This document shows positions 39,003 through 48,016 of a stretch of 64,000 nucleotides of DNA, one piece after another; position 1 is the stretch's first letter; every line of letters begins with the position of its first letter. The notes below the pieces were generated by a model, which did not search any database, was not told the origin of the DNA, and saw only the letters and a list, made by a program, of their open reading frames with translations. The stretch covers positions 34,220 to 98,219 of the forward strand of contig RFFU01000032.1 of assembly GCA_003697085.1 (NCBI GenBank). The letters run 5' to 3'. The position numbers were made by a program, and so were the translations under genes. Source of the stretch: Candidatus Hydrogenedentota bacterium (GTDB lineage Bacteria; UBA8481; J006).

Positions 39003-39342
39003 AGGTATTTCCGTTGCCGTTGAAAAAATCGCACTGTGCTTATCTTATATTCTTTCGGTTCCTCGAGCAAGGAAAAGCCCCCTCACCAAAACGAAAAAAC
39101 AACTCGATCCAAAGCAGGACGTTTCGGGATTTCGAATCACGGATCATCGATCTTCCGCGCATGACCGCCGTAGGTTCCCCGAAGACATGGCGAAAAAATC
39201 ACCGGCGAGGTCCCACCTAAAATTTCCCGCTCATCTTTGAACATCGAGTTTTGAACTGGCGATTTGTTTTGGTTAAGACTTTTTCTGACAAGTTGCGCGG
39301 TATTCGGTACGATTATCCTGCAGGTTTTGATCCGGAATCCTA
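39003..39342. other. Divergent promoter region
   Basis: 340 bp between the sulfatase (minus) and FAD-protein (plus) genes. It is AT-richer than the flanks. It contains the plus-strand promoter listed separately. Short frames here (for example at 39014-39220) are not protein-like. I saw no tRNA or clear small RNA. Confidence 0.5.
39285..39313 (+). promoter_or_regulatory. Candidate promoter for the FAD-protein gene
   Basis: CTGACA (39285-39290), 17-bp spacer, TACGAT (39308-39313), with transcription starting about 20 bases before the ATG at 39343. Confidence 0.5.
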
Positions 39343-40674
39343 ATGAAGAAGGGTGGAATGACGAGGAAAACCGTGGGCCAGAAGATGAAAATTCCGGTAC
39401 TGATCGCCGGAGCGGGGCTCAGTGGGCTTTGCGTTGCGCGAACTCTTCCCCGAGGTTCGTATCGAATCTTCGAGAAAGAAGAGACGCCCGGTGGGCTCTG
39501 CCGATCCTTTTGGAAAGACGGATACCGCTTTGACTACACCGGTCATCTTCTTCACCTCAAGGGAGAAACGCTCACATTTGTTGAAACGCTAATGGGGGAA
39601 AGACTCCGGGAATACAAGCGGCGAGCGGCGATTCACATCCTCGGCAGAAAGGTTCCCTATCCCTTTCAGGCGCACGTCGGATTTCTCCCGGCTTCCCTGC
39701 GGGAAGAATGTCTCGAAGGTTTTCAGCGCGTCTGTGGAAGAGAGGTCGAACGCGGAAACTTCGAGAGATGGAGCCGCAGTACGTTCGGCGACGGCATCCA
39801 TCGGCTTTTTATGAAACCGTACAATGAAAAACTCTATCGAACGCCGCTGTCCGAAATGACCGCGGACTGGTTGGGTTGGGTCCCGCGGCCGACGCGTCAG
39901 GAGATCGAGGCCGGAGGTCGCGGGGAGGAGGTTCCTTCCCTCGGCTACAATGCCGTCTTTCGATATCCCCTTGGCGGAATCGGAGTATTACCCGAAAAAC
40001 TCTCCGAAGGAATCGAGATCGAGACACGTTCCGTTCTCTTCCGGTTGGATCCGTCGTCCCGGACGGCCTGGATTCGAAAGGAAGAAACGAAAGAAGAAAT
40101 TGAAATTCGATACACTGTTCTCGTCTCCACGATTCCACTGCCGGATCTTTTGGCGATCAGCAGGAACATTCCGGATACCATCAGAGCGGATACGGAAAAA
40201 CTTCGTTCCGTCGGCGTCTATTGCTTGAACGTTGGAATAAGAGGGAGAACGGAGCCGTATCACTGGCTCTATTTTCCGGAGCAGGAATATCCTTTTTATC
40301 GTGTCGGGTTCTATCACAATTTCGCCGAGGACGGCGTCCCCGCGGGTTGCTCGGCGCTGTACATCGAAATTTCCTATCGCGACCGCGGCGAAATCAGGGG
40401 GGAATGTCACGAAGAGATCTTTGCCGGCCTCTTACGAGCGGGCATCATCGAAAAACGGGAGGCCGTCGAGGTGGTCGCCCCCTTGTATTTGGATTTTGCT
40501 TATGCCGTTCCCACCGCTTCCTCGACCCTGGCGGTCAAAAGAATCCGAGAGTACCTTTTGCAACGCGGCATCCGCACGATCGGTCGCTACGGCCGGTGGG
40601 CATACACGTCGATGGGCGAGGCCATCGGCGAGGGACTCCGCGAAGGCCAACGAATAAGGGAGGAGATTTTGTGA
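39343..40674 (+). CDS. FAD-dependent oxidoreductase, UGM/protoporphyrinogen-oxidase-like
   Basis: A 443-residue flavoprotein with a dinucleotide fold VLIAGAGLSGLCVARTL, FEKEETPGGLCRS and DYTGHLLHL, plus a C-terminal GRYGRWAYTSMGEAIGEG FAD-contact motif. The layout matches NAD(P)-binding/amine-oxidase-like proteins and UDP-galactopyranose mutase relatives found in polysaccharide clusters. It could act on a nucleotide sugar. Starts at 39343 or at 39358 (AAGGG upstream) are both possible. It overlaps the next gene by 4 bp (GTGA). Confidence 0.8.
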   Translation: MKKGGMTRKTVGQKMKIPVLIAGAGLSGLCVARTLPRGSYRIFEKEETPGGLCRSFWKDGYRFDYTGHLLHLKGETLTFVETLMGERLREYKRRAAIHILGRKVPYPFQAHVGFLPASLREECLEGFQRVCGREVERGNFERWSRSTFGDGIHRLFMKPYNEKLYRTPLSEMTADWLGWVPRPTRQEIEAGGRGEEVPSLGYNAVFRYPLGGIGVLPEKLSEGIEIETRSVLFRLDPSSRTAWIRKEETKEEIEIRYTVLVSTIPLPDLLAISRNIPDTIRADTEKLRSVGVYCLNVGIRGRTEPYHWLYFPEQEYPFYRVGFYHNFAEDGVPAGCSALYIEISYRDRGEIRGECHEEIFAGLLRAGIIEKREAVEVVAPLYLDFAYAVPTASSTLAVKRIREYLLQRGIRTIGRYGRWAYTSMGEAIGEGLREGQRIREEIL

Positions 40675-41789
40675 AGGCCTATTGTGGTTTGGCTCTTTCC
40701 GACAGTGCGGCGATACAGATGATTCATCCCCGTGACGGCTCGATATGGTACCAGGTACACGAATTGCCGCGCGGCGCCGCGGGGGAACCGGAAGCGGTGA
40801 TGCGCGCGGTCGAGACGCTGTGGAAAAGTATTCCGGAGGCTTTACCGGAAGTGGCGGCGGTGGGGCTGGCCCTGGCTCCTCAATATCTTCCTTCGCCGGC
40901 AACGGACGGAACGGGAGACGATCCCGAAGAGAAGAAATGGGATTGGCTCGATCCGGGAAGATGGAGGCCTCTTTTCTCCCCGCGTCTGGCGGATCGTGAG
41001 GCGATTCGTCTCCTCCCCGAACTAACGGCGCTCTTTGCTCATTATCCGGCGGGACCGGACAAGGCTTTCGTCATCCTGGACGAATCCCCGCGATTTTATC
41101 TCGAAGTAGCCGGTCCGGCGGAATCGGAGGAAGAAGAGATACCCGAAAATTTCGAGCTCGCGGAGGCGATGAAGGAACCGGACCAAACGGCGGAAGAAGA
41201 GGAAGTTTCCCATTCGGAAACGGCATTCACGGAGGAAAGGGTGACCGTGCCTGACGCGCGATCCTCCCGGCCTCGAACGTATCTCTGGCGGGAGATTCCG
41301 CGGATCAATATCCCCGTCGAGATTCTTCTCCATCACTTTGGGATGTTCGAGGATCAACGAGATCTGGAAAGAAACGCCGCGTTGGTTCGGGATTCCCGCG
41401 GCGTCGGCTTCGTGATCGGGAAAGACGAGGTATCCGTTGTGGGAATTACTGAAGGCGTGCGGCGTCCGGAACTGGCCCGCGCCGCTTTGGAGGGAGTGGG
41501 TGCGTTACTGCGATCAGCCTTGGCGGACGTTGCGGGTGAGTTCGTCGTGAAGGAGATCTTCGCGGCGGGCCGGAGGCGGTGGGGGGAAGTAGGACTTCAG
41601 ATCGTGGCCGATCTCAATGGAATCGCCGTCGAAGCCTCGACGGTGCCCGGAGAGATTTCCCATGGCGCGGCCCTCTTGGCGGCGGAGAGTTTCGGAAAGG
41701 GATGGGAACGCCCGCGGCGACGACGTTTCGCTCCGGAAATGCCGTCCGCCCAACGCGAAGCCCTCTATGTGCGACACACGCAATCTTGA
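40671..41789 (+). CDS. Hypothetical protein, C-terminus like FGGY sugar kinases
   Basis: A 372-residue protein starting at a GTG that overlaps the FAD-protein stop, with GGGAGGAG upstream. Residues about 292-317 (VVKEIFAAGRRRWGEVGLQIVADLNG) and about 332-342 (GAALLAAESFG) resemble the C-terminal ATP-binding half of FGGY/ASKHA sugar kinases (the AxGG...Q..AD..G...GAA.LA pattern), but the adenosine-loop glycines are missing. The N-terminus (YCGLALSDSAAIQMI) could be a degenerate phosphate-1 loop. The middle is Glu-rich and low-complexity. It may be a non-catalytic kinase homologue; function unknown. Confidence 0.75.
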   Translation: MKAYCGLALSDSAAIQMIHPRDGSIWYQVHELPRGAAGEPEAVMRAVETLWKSIPEALPEVAAVGLALAPQYLPSPATDGTGDDPEEKKWDWLDPGRWRPLFSPRLADREAIRLLPELTALFAHYPAGPDKAFVILDESPRFYLEVAGPAESEEEEIPENFELAEAMKEPDQTAEEEEVSHSETAFTEERVTVPDARSSRPRTYLWREIPRINIPVEILLHHFGMFEDQRDLERNAALVRDSRGVGFVIGKDEVSVVGITEGVRRPELARAALEGVGALLRSALADVAGEFVVKEIFAAGRRRWGEVGLQIVADLNGIAVEASTVPGEISHGAALLAAESFGKGWERPRRRRFAPEMPSAQREALYVRHTQS

Positions 41790-42051
41790 AACCGAAATCA
41801 TCCTGGAAAACTCCCCCCGATAAAAATCTCACTCCATCTCCCTCCCCCAAGCATTGAATTTGGAATTTCGGTTCTCTGGTATTATTTGTGGGTTGTGGAT
41901 TCGCAAAAGTCGAAATTCAAATATCGAAAAAGAAATTTGAAGCACGAGTGTCGAAATCCAAAAGAAGTTCGCCAGGGAGGTACGCGCTCCTTTTCCTCTC
42001 GACCTTGTCATTCAGTCGTGGTATGAGAGGGAACGAAAGGGGCGGAAACGT
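41790..42051. other. AT-rich intergenic region with TTTCGAATTT-type repeats
   Basis: 262 bp before murQ. Between 41859 and 41960 the variants GAATTT, AATTTCG, CGAAATTC, ATATCG and GAAATTTG recur in both orientations, giving several weak inverted repeats and a base composition unlike the neighbouring genes. No ORF of interest. Confidence 0.5.
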
Positions 42052-43041
42052 ATGGAAAAGATGACTTTGGCCTCCAAGGAAGCAAAAAAAGAAAAACATC
42101 ACCGGCTTCGCGTTCACAAGTGCCGTCGCGGAGATCGATGGCGCGATCTCCTGACCGAACAACCGCTCGAGGCCAGCGCGCGGCTCGATCTCCTTCCCCC
42201 TCACGCCGTTTCCGCCTTGATCCTTCGAGAGGATTGCAAAGCGTTACGGGAAGTGCGGCATCGGATTCCCGAGATCGTTCAGGCCGCGCAGCTCTTCAGC
42301 GCATCCATCGTCAACGGCGGTAGGGTCTTTTACGTGGGAGCCGGAACATCGGGACGGATGGGTGTGATCGATGCGGCGGAGTTACCGCCGACGTTTGGAT
42401 TGCCTCCCACGGGAAAGGGGAGTGCAGTCGGTGTCATCGCTGGAGGAGCGCGGGCGTTACGAAGGAGCCAAGAAGGAGCGGAGGACGACGCGGAGGCCGG
42501 ACGGCGCGCGATTCGTTCGGCGAAACGGGGAGATCTCGTGATCGGTATCTCGGCTTCCTCGATGGCGACCTTCGTCCGCGCCGCCTTGGAAGAAGCGAAG
42601 GCCGGCGGCGCGGCGACAGCCCTGGTGACGATGAACCGCATTCGAAAGCCGCGCTTCGTGGATGTTCTGATCGCGGTCGAGGTCGGGCCGGAGGTAATAG
42701 CAGGATCGACTCGGATGAAATCCGGGTTGGTGACGAAAGCCATTCTCCACAATATCTCGACGACCGCGATGGTCTTGGCGAAGAAAATTTACGGGAATCG
42801 AATGGTGGACCTGCAGCCCTGGTGTGCGAAATTGAAAGCCCGAAGCGAACGGATTTTATGTGAAATCGGTGGGGTCGAGATCCGCCGGGCGCGGAGGCTC
42901 TTGAAGGAATCGGGGGGCAACGTAAAGGCGGCGCTCGTAATGGCGCGTCTCGGATGTGATAGGACCCGCGCTGAAGAAATCCTCGAAGAAGTCGGCGGCG
43001 ACCTGCGGTCCGCTTTGATGCGCCGCGAAAATCAAAGATGA
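42052..43041 (+). CDS. murQ: N-acetylmuramic acid 6-phosphate etherase
   Basis: A 329-residue SIS-fold MurQ that cleaves the lactyl ether of MurNAc-6-P to give GlcNAc-6-P. It has YVGAGTSGRMGVIDAAELPPTF, VIAGGARAL, IGISASSMATFVRAAL and EVIAGSTRMKSGLVTKAILHNIST. A 40-residue lysine-rich N-terminus precedes TEQPLEASARLDLL. It overlaps anmK by 4 bp (ATGA) and opens a muropeptide recycling operon. Confidence 0.97.
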   Translation: MEKMTLASKEAKKEKHHRLRVHKCRRGDRWRDLLTEQPLEASARLDLLPPHAVSALILREDCKALREVRHRIPEIVQAAQLFSASIVNGGRVFYVGAGTSGRMGVIDAAELPPTFGLPPTGKGSAVGVIAGGARALRRSQEGAEDDAEAGRRAIRSAKRGDLVIGISASSMATFVRAALEEAKAGGAATALVTMNRIRKPRFVDVLIAVEVGPEVIAGSTRMKSGLVTKAILHNISTTAMVLAKKIYGNRMVDLQPWCAKLKARSERILCEIGGVEIRRARRLLKESGGNVKAALVMARLGCDRTRAEEILEEVGGDLRSALMRRENQR

Positions 43042-44135
43042 CTCTGGCCTTGGGAGTGCTTTCCGGAACGAGCCGAGACGGAATCGATGTCGGATTGGTT
43101 CGGATGACCTCGCGGGGGCCTCGCCTTCTCAAAGGAGCGACCGCTCGTTATTCCCGAAAGGTCCGAGACATGTTGCGTCGAATTCCCGATCTCTCGCTGG
43201 AAGAGACGGCCATTCTGGATCGAATGTTGGGATCCGATTTCTCCCGGGCCGTCGAACGCTTCCTTGTCCAAAATAAAATCCTCCGTTCGAAGATCGCCGT
43301 CATCGGCTATCACGGTCAGACGCTCTATCACCGCTCGCGCGTTACGACGGTTCAAGCCGGAGACCCCGCGCGCTTGGCGGCCGAAACGGGGATTCCGGTC
43401 GCGGCCGATTTTCGCCGAAGTGATATGGCCGTCGGCGGAGCCGGGGCGCCGCTTGCCCCCGTACTCGACCGCTGTCTCGTGCGTCTTAAGCCGTCTCTCT
43501 CCCGCGGAAGGACCTGCTTTCTCAACATCGGAGGAATAGCGAATGGAACGATATTGGAGGGTCAAACGATTCTCGCGGCCTATGATTTCGGTCCCGGGAA
43601 TGCACCTCTGGACGTCCTGGCAAACAATTTGTTGCGCCGGCCTTTCGATCACCGCGGTCGAAGGGCCCGGCGGGGGCGCATTCGAAAGAAGCATATCGAG
43701 CGTGCGATGGACCATCCCTATTTCCGCCGCCGCCCTCCGAAGAGTACGGGATTGGAGGAGTTCGGTTCTCTGTTCGTGAAGGTTCTCTTCGGAAAAGGCG
43801 ATCTCAAGAAACGGCTTCCGCCGGAAGACCTCCTGGCGACGATGACGGAGATCGTGGCTGCTTCGATCGCTCGGGAGTTGAAGCGCTTTCGAGTGAAAAC
43901 CACTTGGGTTTCGGGGGGCGGCGCGCACAACCAATTCTTGCTGGAACGCCTTCGCCTGCTGGCGAAAGAAGCGGAGATTCGAACTCTCGAGGAAGCCGGG
44001 ATGAGTGTCGATTTCAAGGAAGCGGTCCTCTTCGCCTATCTGGGTTATCTGCGATGGAAACGGCGCCGGGTGGATCTGCGTGGGATCACGGGCGCGCGCC
44101 GGCCGGCGCTTCTGGGAGGATTGTGGCTGCCGTGA
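43038..44135 (+). CDS. anmK: Anhydro-N-acetylmuramic acid kinase
   Basis: A 365-residue AnmK, which hydrates and phosphorylates anhydroMurNAc to MurNAc-6-P, the substrate of MurQ. Characteristic blocks: LGVLSGTSRDGIDVGLVRM, YHGQTLYHR, FLNIGGIANGTIL, DFGPGNAPLDVLA and VSGGGAHNQFLLERL. The segment is coupled on both sides (ATGA with murQ, GTGA with nagZ). Confidence 0.96.
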   Translation: MTLALGVLSGTSRDGIDVGLVRMTSRGPRLLKGATARYSRKVRDMLRRIPDLSLEETAILDRMLGSDFSRAVERFLVQNKILRSKIAVIGYHGQTLYHRSRVTTVQAGDPARLAAETGIPVAADFRRSDMAVGGAGAPLAPVLDRCLVRLKPSLSRGRTCFLNIGGIANGTILEGQTILAAYDFGPGNAPLDVLANNLLRRPFDHRGRRARRGRIRKKHIERAMDHPYFRRRPPKSTGLEEFGSLFVKVLFGKGDLKKRLPPEDLLATMTEIVAASIARELKRFRVKTTWVSGGGAHNQFLLERLRLLAKEAEIRTLEEAGMSVDFKEAVLFAYLGYLRWKRRRVDLRGITGARRPALLGGLWLP

Positions 44136-45607
44136 AGTATCCGGGACGATCCGATTTTCGTTGGGGAAGTTTTCCTTCCGAACCCGGGTATCGGATCATG
44201 CCGGCGGTTCGCCTGGAGAGGGAAGGGGCGGAGAAGGCGTTGGAGAGAGCGACGAACCTTTTGGAAACGGTTCATCCCTGCGGGTTCCTCGTTTTCGGAG
44301 GGACCTCCGTGATGGTGCGGCGCTTTACGGAAGCGGTTCAGAGAGAGGCCGCGTATCCGCTGATTTTCGCCGCGGATGTAGAGCGCGGAGCCGGGGAACA
44401 GTTTCGTCCCCTGACCGTTCTTCCGCCGCCGATGGCATTGGCTTCGGTTCAAGAGCCGGAGGCGGCGGCGGCCGAGGCGGGACGACTGACGGGAAGCGAA
44501 GCCTTGTCCGCCGGCATCAATCTTCTTTTTGCGCCGGTCTGTGACGTCAACTCGAACCCGAGAAATCCGATCATCAATGTAAGATCTTTTTCGGACGAGG
44601 GTAAGACAGTATCCTGTCTGGTGCGCCGGTGGATCGAATCGGCCCGCGCCACCGGAGCGGCGGTCTGCGCCAAACACTTTCCGGGTCATGGATCGACGGG
44701 AGGGGATTCTCATCTCGAGGTGGTACGCGCCACGGGGGGAAAACGCGCGGCCGCAGCGGCGCTCGGTCCGTTCCGCGCCGCGCTCGAGGCGGGAGCGGAT
44801 TGCGTGATGACCGCGCACATCATCGTCGATGCGTTCGATCCGGACTCTCCGGCGACCTTGTCTCGCCGAATCGTCACGGGGATTTTACGGGAAAAGATGG
44901 GATTCGACGGTGTCGTCGTGACGGACGCCCTGGGAATGGCGGGAACGGGGATGGACGAATATGCGGCGGCGTTGCGAGCCGCGGAGGCGGGATGCGATAT
45001 TCTTCTTTATCCTCGCGATCCAAAACGGCTTTCGCGGATGTTGGAGGAAAACACCGTCGGAGGGAACGAAAGCCTCCGGCGGATCGAGACATTGGCGCGG
45101 CATATTGCGGAAGCCACAGGTTACGGTTTCGTTCGGACCCTTTCCCTGGAGATGGTCATTCGCGTTTCCGGTGAAGTCTTTCGACCGGAAGAGGTTCGGA
45201 TTCTCAACGACGACGAGCGGGTAAACCTGAAACCTCTTCTCGAAGCGTTGGCGGAAAAAGGAATTTCGACAAGCGTCTTCAGGAAGGAGAACGCGGGTGT
45301 CGGCGAGGCAACCAGAGAAGGCGGCGGCGAGAAAACGGTCTCCGTGCTTACAGGATTTCCGGGGGCGTGGCGGGGACGGTTGGGCCCGGCGGAGGAACTT
45401 TTGAAGGAGGTCGCGCCGGAAGGCGGTCTCGTTGCCTTTGGTGATCCCTGGATTCTCGAACGGTTTCCGAAAGCCGCGTTTCGCCTTTCGGTGCCCACGT
45501 TGGCGCCGCCCGTGCAGCGCGCCGTGGCCGCGGTCTTGGTGGGAGATGCGGAACCGAAGGGTCGGCTTCCCGTGAAATTAAAAAGAAACGGGGAGGGAGA
45601 AGATTGA
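44132..45607 (+). CDS. nagZ: Beta-N-acetylhexosaminidase NagZ (GH3)
   Basis: A 491-residue GH3 enzyme. K181-H182-F-P-G-H186-G with D192/H194 is the NagZ-type catalytic loop carrying the general acid histidine, and D265 in VVVTDALGMA is the nucleophile. It releases GlcNAc from GlcNAc-anhydroMurNAc. It is longer than the minimal NagZ (about 340), with an extra C-terminal domain (about 350-491). No signal peptide is seen, so it is cytoplasmic, consistent with recycling. The GTG at 44132 overlaps the anmK stop; GTG at 44123 is also in frame but very close to GGGAGGA. Confidence 0.92.
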   Translation: MKYPGRSDFRWGSFPSEPGYRIMPAVRLEREGAEKALERATNLLETVHPCGFLVFGGTSVMVRRFTEAVQREAAYPLIFAADVERGAGEQFRPLTVLPPPMALASVQEPEAAAAEAGRLTGSEALSAGINLLFAPVCDVNSNPRNPIINVRSFSDEGKTVSCLVRRWIESARATGAAVCAKHFPGHGSTGGDSHLEVVRATGGKRAAAAALGPFRAALEAGADCVMTAHIIVDAFDPDSPATLSRRIVTGILREKMGFDGVVVTDALGMAGTGMDEYAAALRAAEAGCDILLYPRDPKRLSRMLEENTVGGNESLRRIETLARHIAEATGYGFVRTLSLEMVIRVSGEVFRPEEVRILNDDERVNLKPLLEALAEKGISTSVFRKENAGVGEATREGGGEKTVSVLTGFPGAWRGRLGPAEELLKEVAPEGGLVAFGDPWILERFPKAAFRLSVPTLAPPVQRAVAAVLVGDAEPKGRLPVKLKRNGEGED

Positions 45608-47214
45608 GGATTCTCGATTGGGTCATCGTGGTTGGATACGCCCTGTTGGTGATCGGAATGGGGGTCGTGAGTTCGCGCCGAGACACAGCGGACGAGTATT
45701 TCCGCGGAGCGAAGAAACTTCCGTGGTGGGCTCTGGGGCTCTCGATTATTGCCACGGCCTTCTCGGCGGGAACTCTTCTCGGCGCGCCCGGTGAAGGTTT
45801 CCGACACGGCTTCCTTTGGCTCCAACTGCAACTCGGCGATCTTCTCGGCTACGGTCTCGTTTGTCTTCTCTTTCTGCCGGTCTTTCTCAGATTGGACATC
45901 ACGACGGCCTACGATTATCTCGAACTTCGTTTCGATAAAAAGGTGCGGCTCCTGGGGGCAACGGCTTTTCTGCTCTTCGTTCTCGTGAGACTCGGCGGTT
46001 TGCTGTACGGAGCCGCGATTGTCTTCGCGAAGGTGACCGGCTTCTCGGTGGAAACGGCGATCGTTCTGGTGGGGATCCTTTCGATCTTTTACACGGCCGC
46101 CGGAGGATTGGCTGCCGTCGTATGGACGGATGTGCTCCAATTCGCGATGGTTCTCTTCGGGGTCGGCCTTGCCGCGATACTGGCGGTCCACGGCGTCCCC
46201 GGGGGATGGTCTGAGGTGCTTGCGGCGGCGCGACGCGGAGGAAGACTCACCTTGATCGATCCCGTCTGGAATCCGTCGAATCTCCGAAGTCTTCCGACGG
46301 CGATCTTCGGATACGGCATCCTGGCCTTCGCCGTGGCGGGAACGAACCAACAGTCCGTCCAGCGTTACGTATCCTGCCGGGACGTGCGGTCGAGCATCAA
46401 GGCGGCGCTTCTGGGGTGGGGGGCCGGCGCCGCGGCCGTGGCGGCCACGCTGGGACTCGGTGTCGTTCTCTACGCCTACAGTCTCCATCATCCCGAGGTG
46501 ATTCCTCCGGGAACGAAACGGGACGAGATCTTTCCTCGCTTCATCGGCTCCGTTCTCCCGCCCGGAGCCGCCGGGATTCTGGTGGCCGCCGTCTTTGCCG
46601 CGGCGATGTCCTCGATCGATTCCGCACTCCATTCCCTGGCGACATCCTTCGTGGTCGATTTTCAGCGAACCTTCAAAGGCCGGGCCGGCAATTCCGACGG
46701 CGCCCGGAAAGAAACAGGAACGGCCCGCATCACAATACTCGTCGCGGGGGTCTTCGGAATCGGAGCCGCACTCTTTGCGGCCCGAAGCGGAGAAGCGCTT
46801 CTGCCGTACCTCGTGAAGTTTTCGGGTTATACTCTGGGGCCTCTTTTGGGATTGTTCCTTCTGGCCGCGCTCTGCGAGAGAACGAACGGCAACGGGGCCT
46901 TCTGGGGAACTCTTGTTGCCTTGGGAATCGTGATGCTTTGGGAATGGAAACGTGTCGCGATCCTGGGGGTCTTGGCCCGGGGGGCGCCGTCTCTTTCTCA
47001 AAGCCTTTCGGTTTCTTCCGGTAAGATTCCGGGATTCTGGTATCCGGCGATCACGGCGCCGCTGGCTCTCGTCTTCGGTTATCTTCTTTCCCTTCCCTTC
47101 CCCGCTCCGGACCGAGAAAGAATTCGGCGTTATTTGAGATTCGACCGGAGTTCCGCGGATTCCCGCAAAAAGGGATCGGCCACAGAGACAAAGAGATCAC
47201 AGAGGATGAAATGA
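45604..47214 (+). CDS. SSS-family sodium/solute symporter in recycling operon
   Basis: A 536-residue membrane protein of about 13 helices with SSS signatures: DEYFRGAKKLPWWALGLSIIATAFSAGTLLGAPG near the N-terminus, and FAAAMSSIDSALHSLATSFVVDF. It starts at a TTG overlapping the nagZ stop, with GGGAGGGAG upstream. As the fourth coupled gene it probably imports GlcNAc-anhydroMurNAc or MurNAc-type sugars, a job done by AmpG or PTS proteins elsewhere; this is inference. The last 10 residues (TETKRSQRMK) are encoded by the start of a 240-bp repeat element. Confidence 0.94.
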   Translation: MRILDWVIVVGYALLVIGMGVVSSRRDTADEYFRGAKKLPWWALGLSIIATAFSAGTLLGAPGEGFRHGFLWLQLQLGDLLGYGLVCLLFLPVFLRLDITTAYDYLELRFDKKVRLLGATAFLLFVLVRLGGLLYGAAIVFAKVTGFSVETAIVLVGILSIFYTAAGGLAAVVWTDVLQFAMVLFGVGLAAILAVHGVPGGWSEVLAAARRGGRLTLIDPVWNPSNLRSLPTAIFGYGILAFAVAGTNQQSVQRYVSCRDVRSSIKAALLGWGAGAAAVAATLGLGVVLYAYSLHHPEVIPPGTKRDEIFPRFIGSVLPPGAAGILVAAVFAAAMSSIDSALHSLATSFVVDFQRTFKGRAGNSDGARKETGTARITILVAGVFGIGAALFAARSGEALLPYLVKFSGYTLGPLLGLFLLAALCERTNGNGAFWGTLVALGIVMLWEWKRVAILGVLARGAPSLSQSLSVSSGKIPGFWYPAITAPLALVFGYLLSLPFPAPDRERIRRYLRFDRSSADSRKKGSATETKRSQRMK

Positions 47215-47417
47215 AGAAATAATGAGCCCCGGAAAAACCGGAGGAGTTTACGCACACGCTTTTTTCTTTTCCTTTCTTCCGTACACGGAAAGACCTCTTT
47301 TCACGTTTTACGCTTTCAGAAAACGACGTTCGCCGGTTCCTCCTTTTTCTTTCCTTCTCTGTGACTTCTCCATGTCCTCCGTGTTCTCCGTGGCTTCCTC
47401 GTATGCGACTTGCAGGA
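47180..47417. repeat. ~240-bp inverted-repeat element, copy A
   Basis: Begins CCACAGAGACAAAGAG... and ends ...CTCCGTGGCTTCCTCGTATG; the two ends are imperfect inverted repeats built on CACAGAG/CTCTGTG. A second copy lies at 49944-50183. The core ACGACGTTCGCCGG is shared exactly. The element overlaps the last codons of the symporter gene. No ORF inside. Confidence 0.85.
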
Positions 47418-48016
47418 ATCCGGTCTTAGATCATATCAAAATAATCTTGTAACCGTTCACGGCTTTCGATCCGACAAGAGGGGGCAAAGAACAGGGATCA
47501 GGAAACGTGAATCAGGAATGGTGCGTCGGAACCGGAACGGTACGCGATGACGGCGTCACGAGGATACGGTAAAATGACGCGTCCTTGCAGCCGTATCGTC
47601 TGAGTATCCGGCGAGATGCGTTCCGCGAATCGGCATCCAACGGATCACGAACCGCTCGTTCTTCCGTTATCTGTCGATCCTGGTCCGCGTTGCGTCGCCG
47701 GAACCGTCACAAAACCGGTGAACGGTTACGAAAATTCTTTGCCTTTAAGCAAAAATGATATATAATAATTTTGCTCTTAAGCAAATCTGCTATGACACTG
47801 TTTCTTCGTAACGCAAGGATGTCAGATAAAAAGGAATTGGCGTTCGTCTTTTCTGAGTTCCAGATTTGCGATTTGGGGACTCTCGGGCGACCGACGCCAA
47901 AGGCATAAGAGTTCCAATCATTCGGCCTCGGGCTTCGTGATAACGGCCTTCGGAGACGGGCCGAGGTTGTCGCAAACTTCCTCAAGAAATCTCCGAATCC
48001 TGCCGATTTAAAACCT
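47215..48016. other. 800-bp intergenic region: repeat, inverted repeat, dual-operator promoter
   Basis: It contains the rest of repeat copy A, 12-bp perfect inverted arms GTAACCGTTCAC (47449-47460) and GTGAACGGTTAC (47718-47729), and a promoter between two 16-bp near-palindromes (listed separately). From the ATG at 47792 a 38-codon frame ends in TAA at about 47906; the same frame then continues open into the gene at 48017. I see no RNA gene. Confidence 0.55.
47738..47785 (+). promoter_or_regulatory. Promoter flanked by two near-palindromic operators
   Basis: TTTGCCTTTAAGCAAA (47738-47753) and TTTGCTCTTAAGCAAA (47770-47785) are near-palindromes with centres 32 bp apart, about three helical turns. 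Between them lies TATAAT (47761-47766) with TTGCCT 16 bp upstream. The arrangement suggests repression by a dimeric regulator bound at both sites. Confidence 0.6.

Noticed and set aside
39014-39220. 68-codon plus-strand ORF as a second RiPP precursor.
   Set aside because: No ribosome-binding site, no leader motif, composition like intergenic DNA, wrong strand for the operon.
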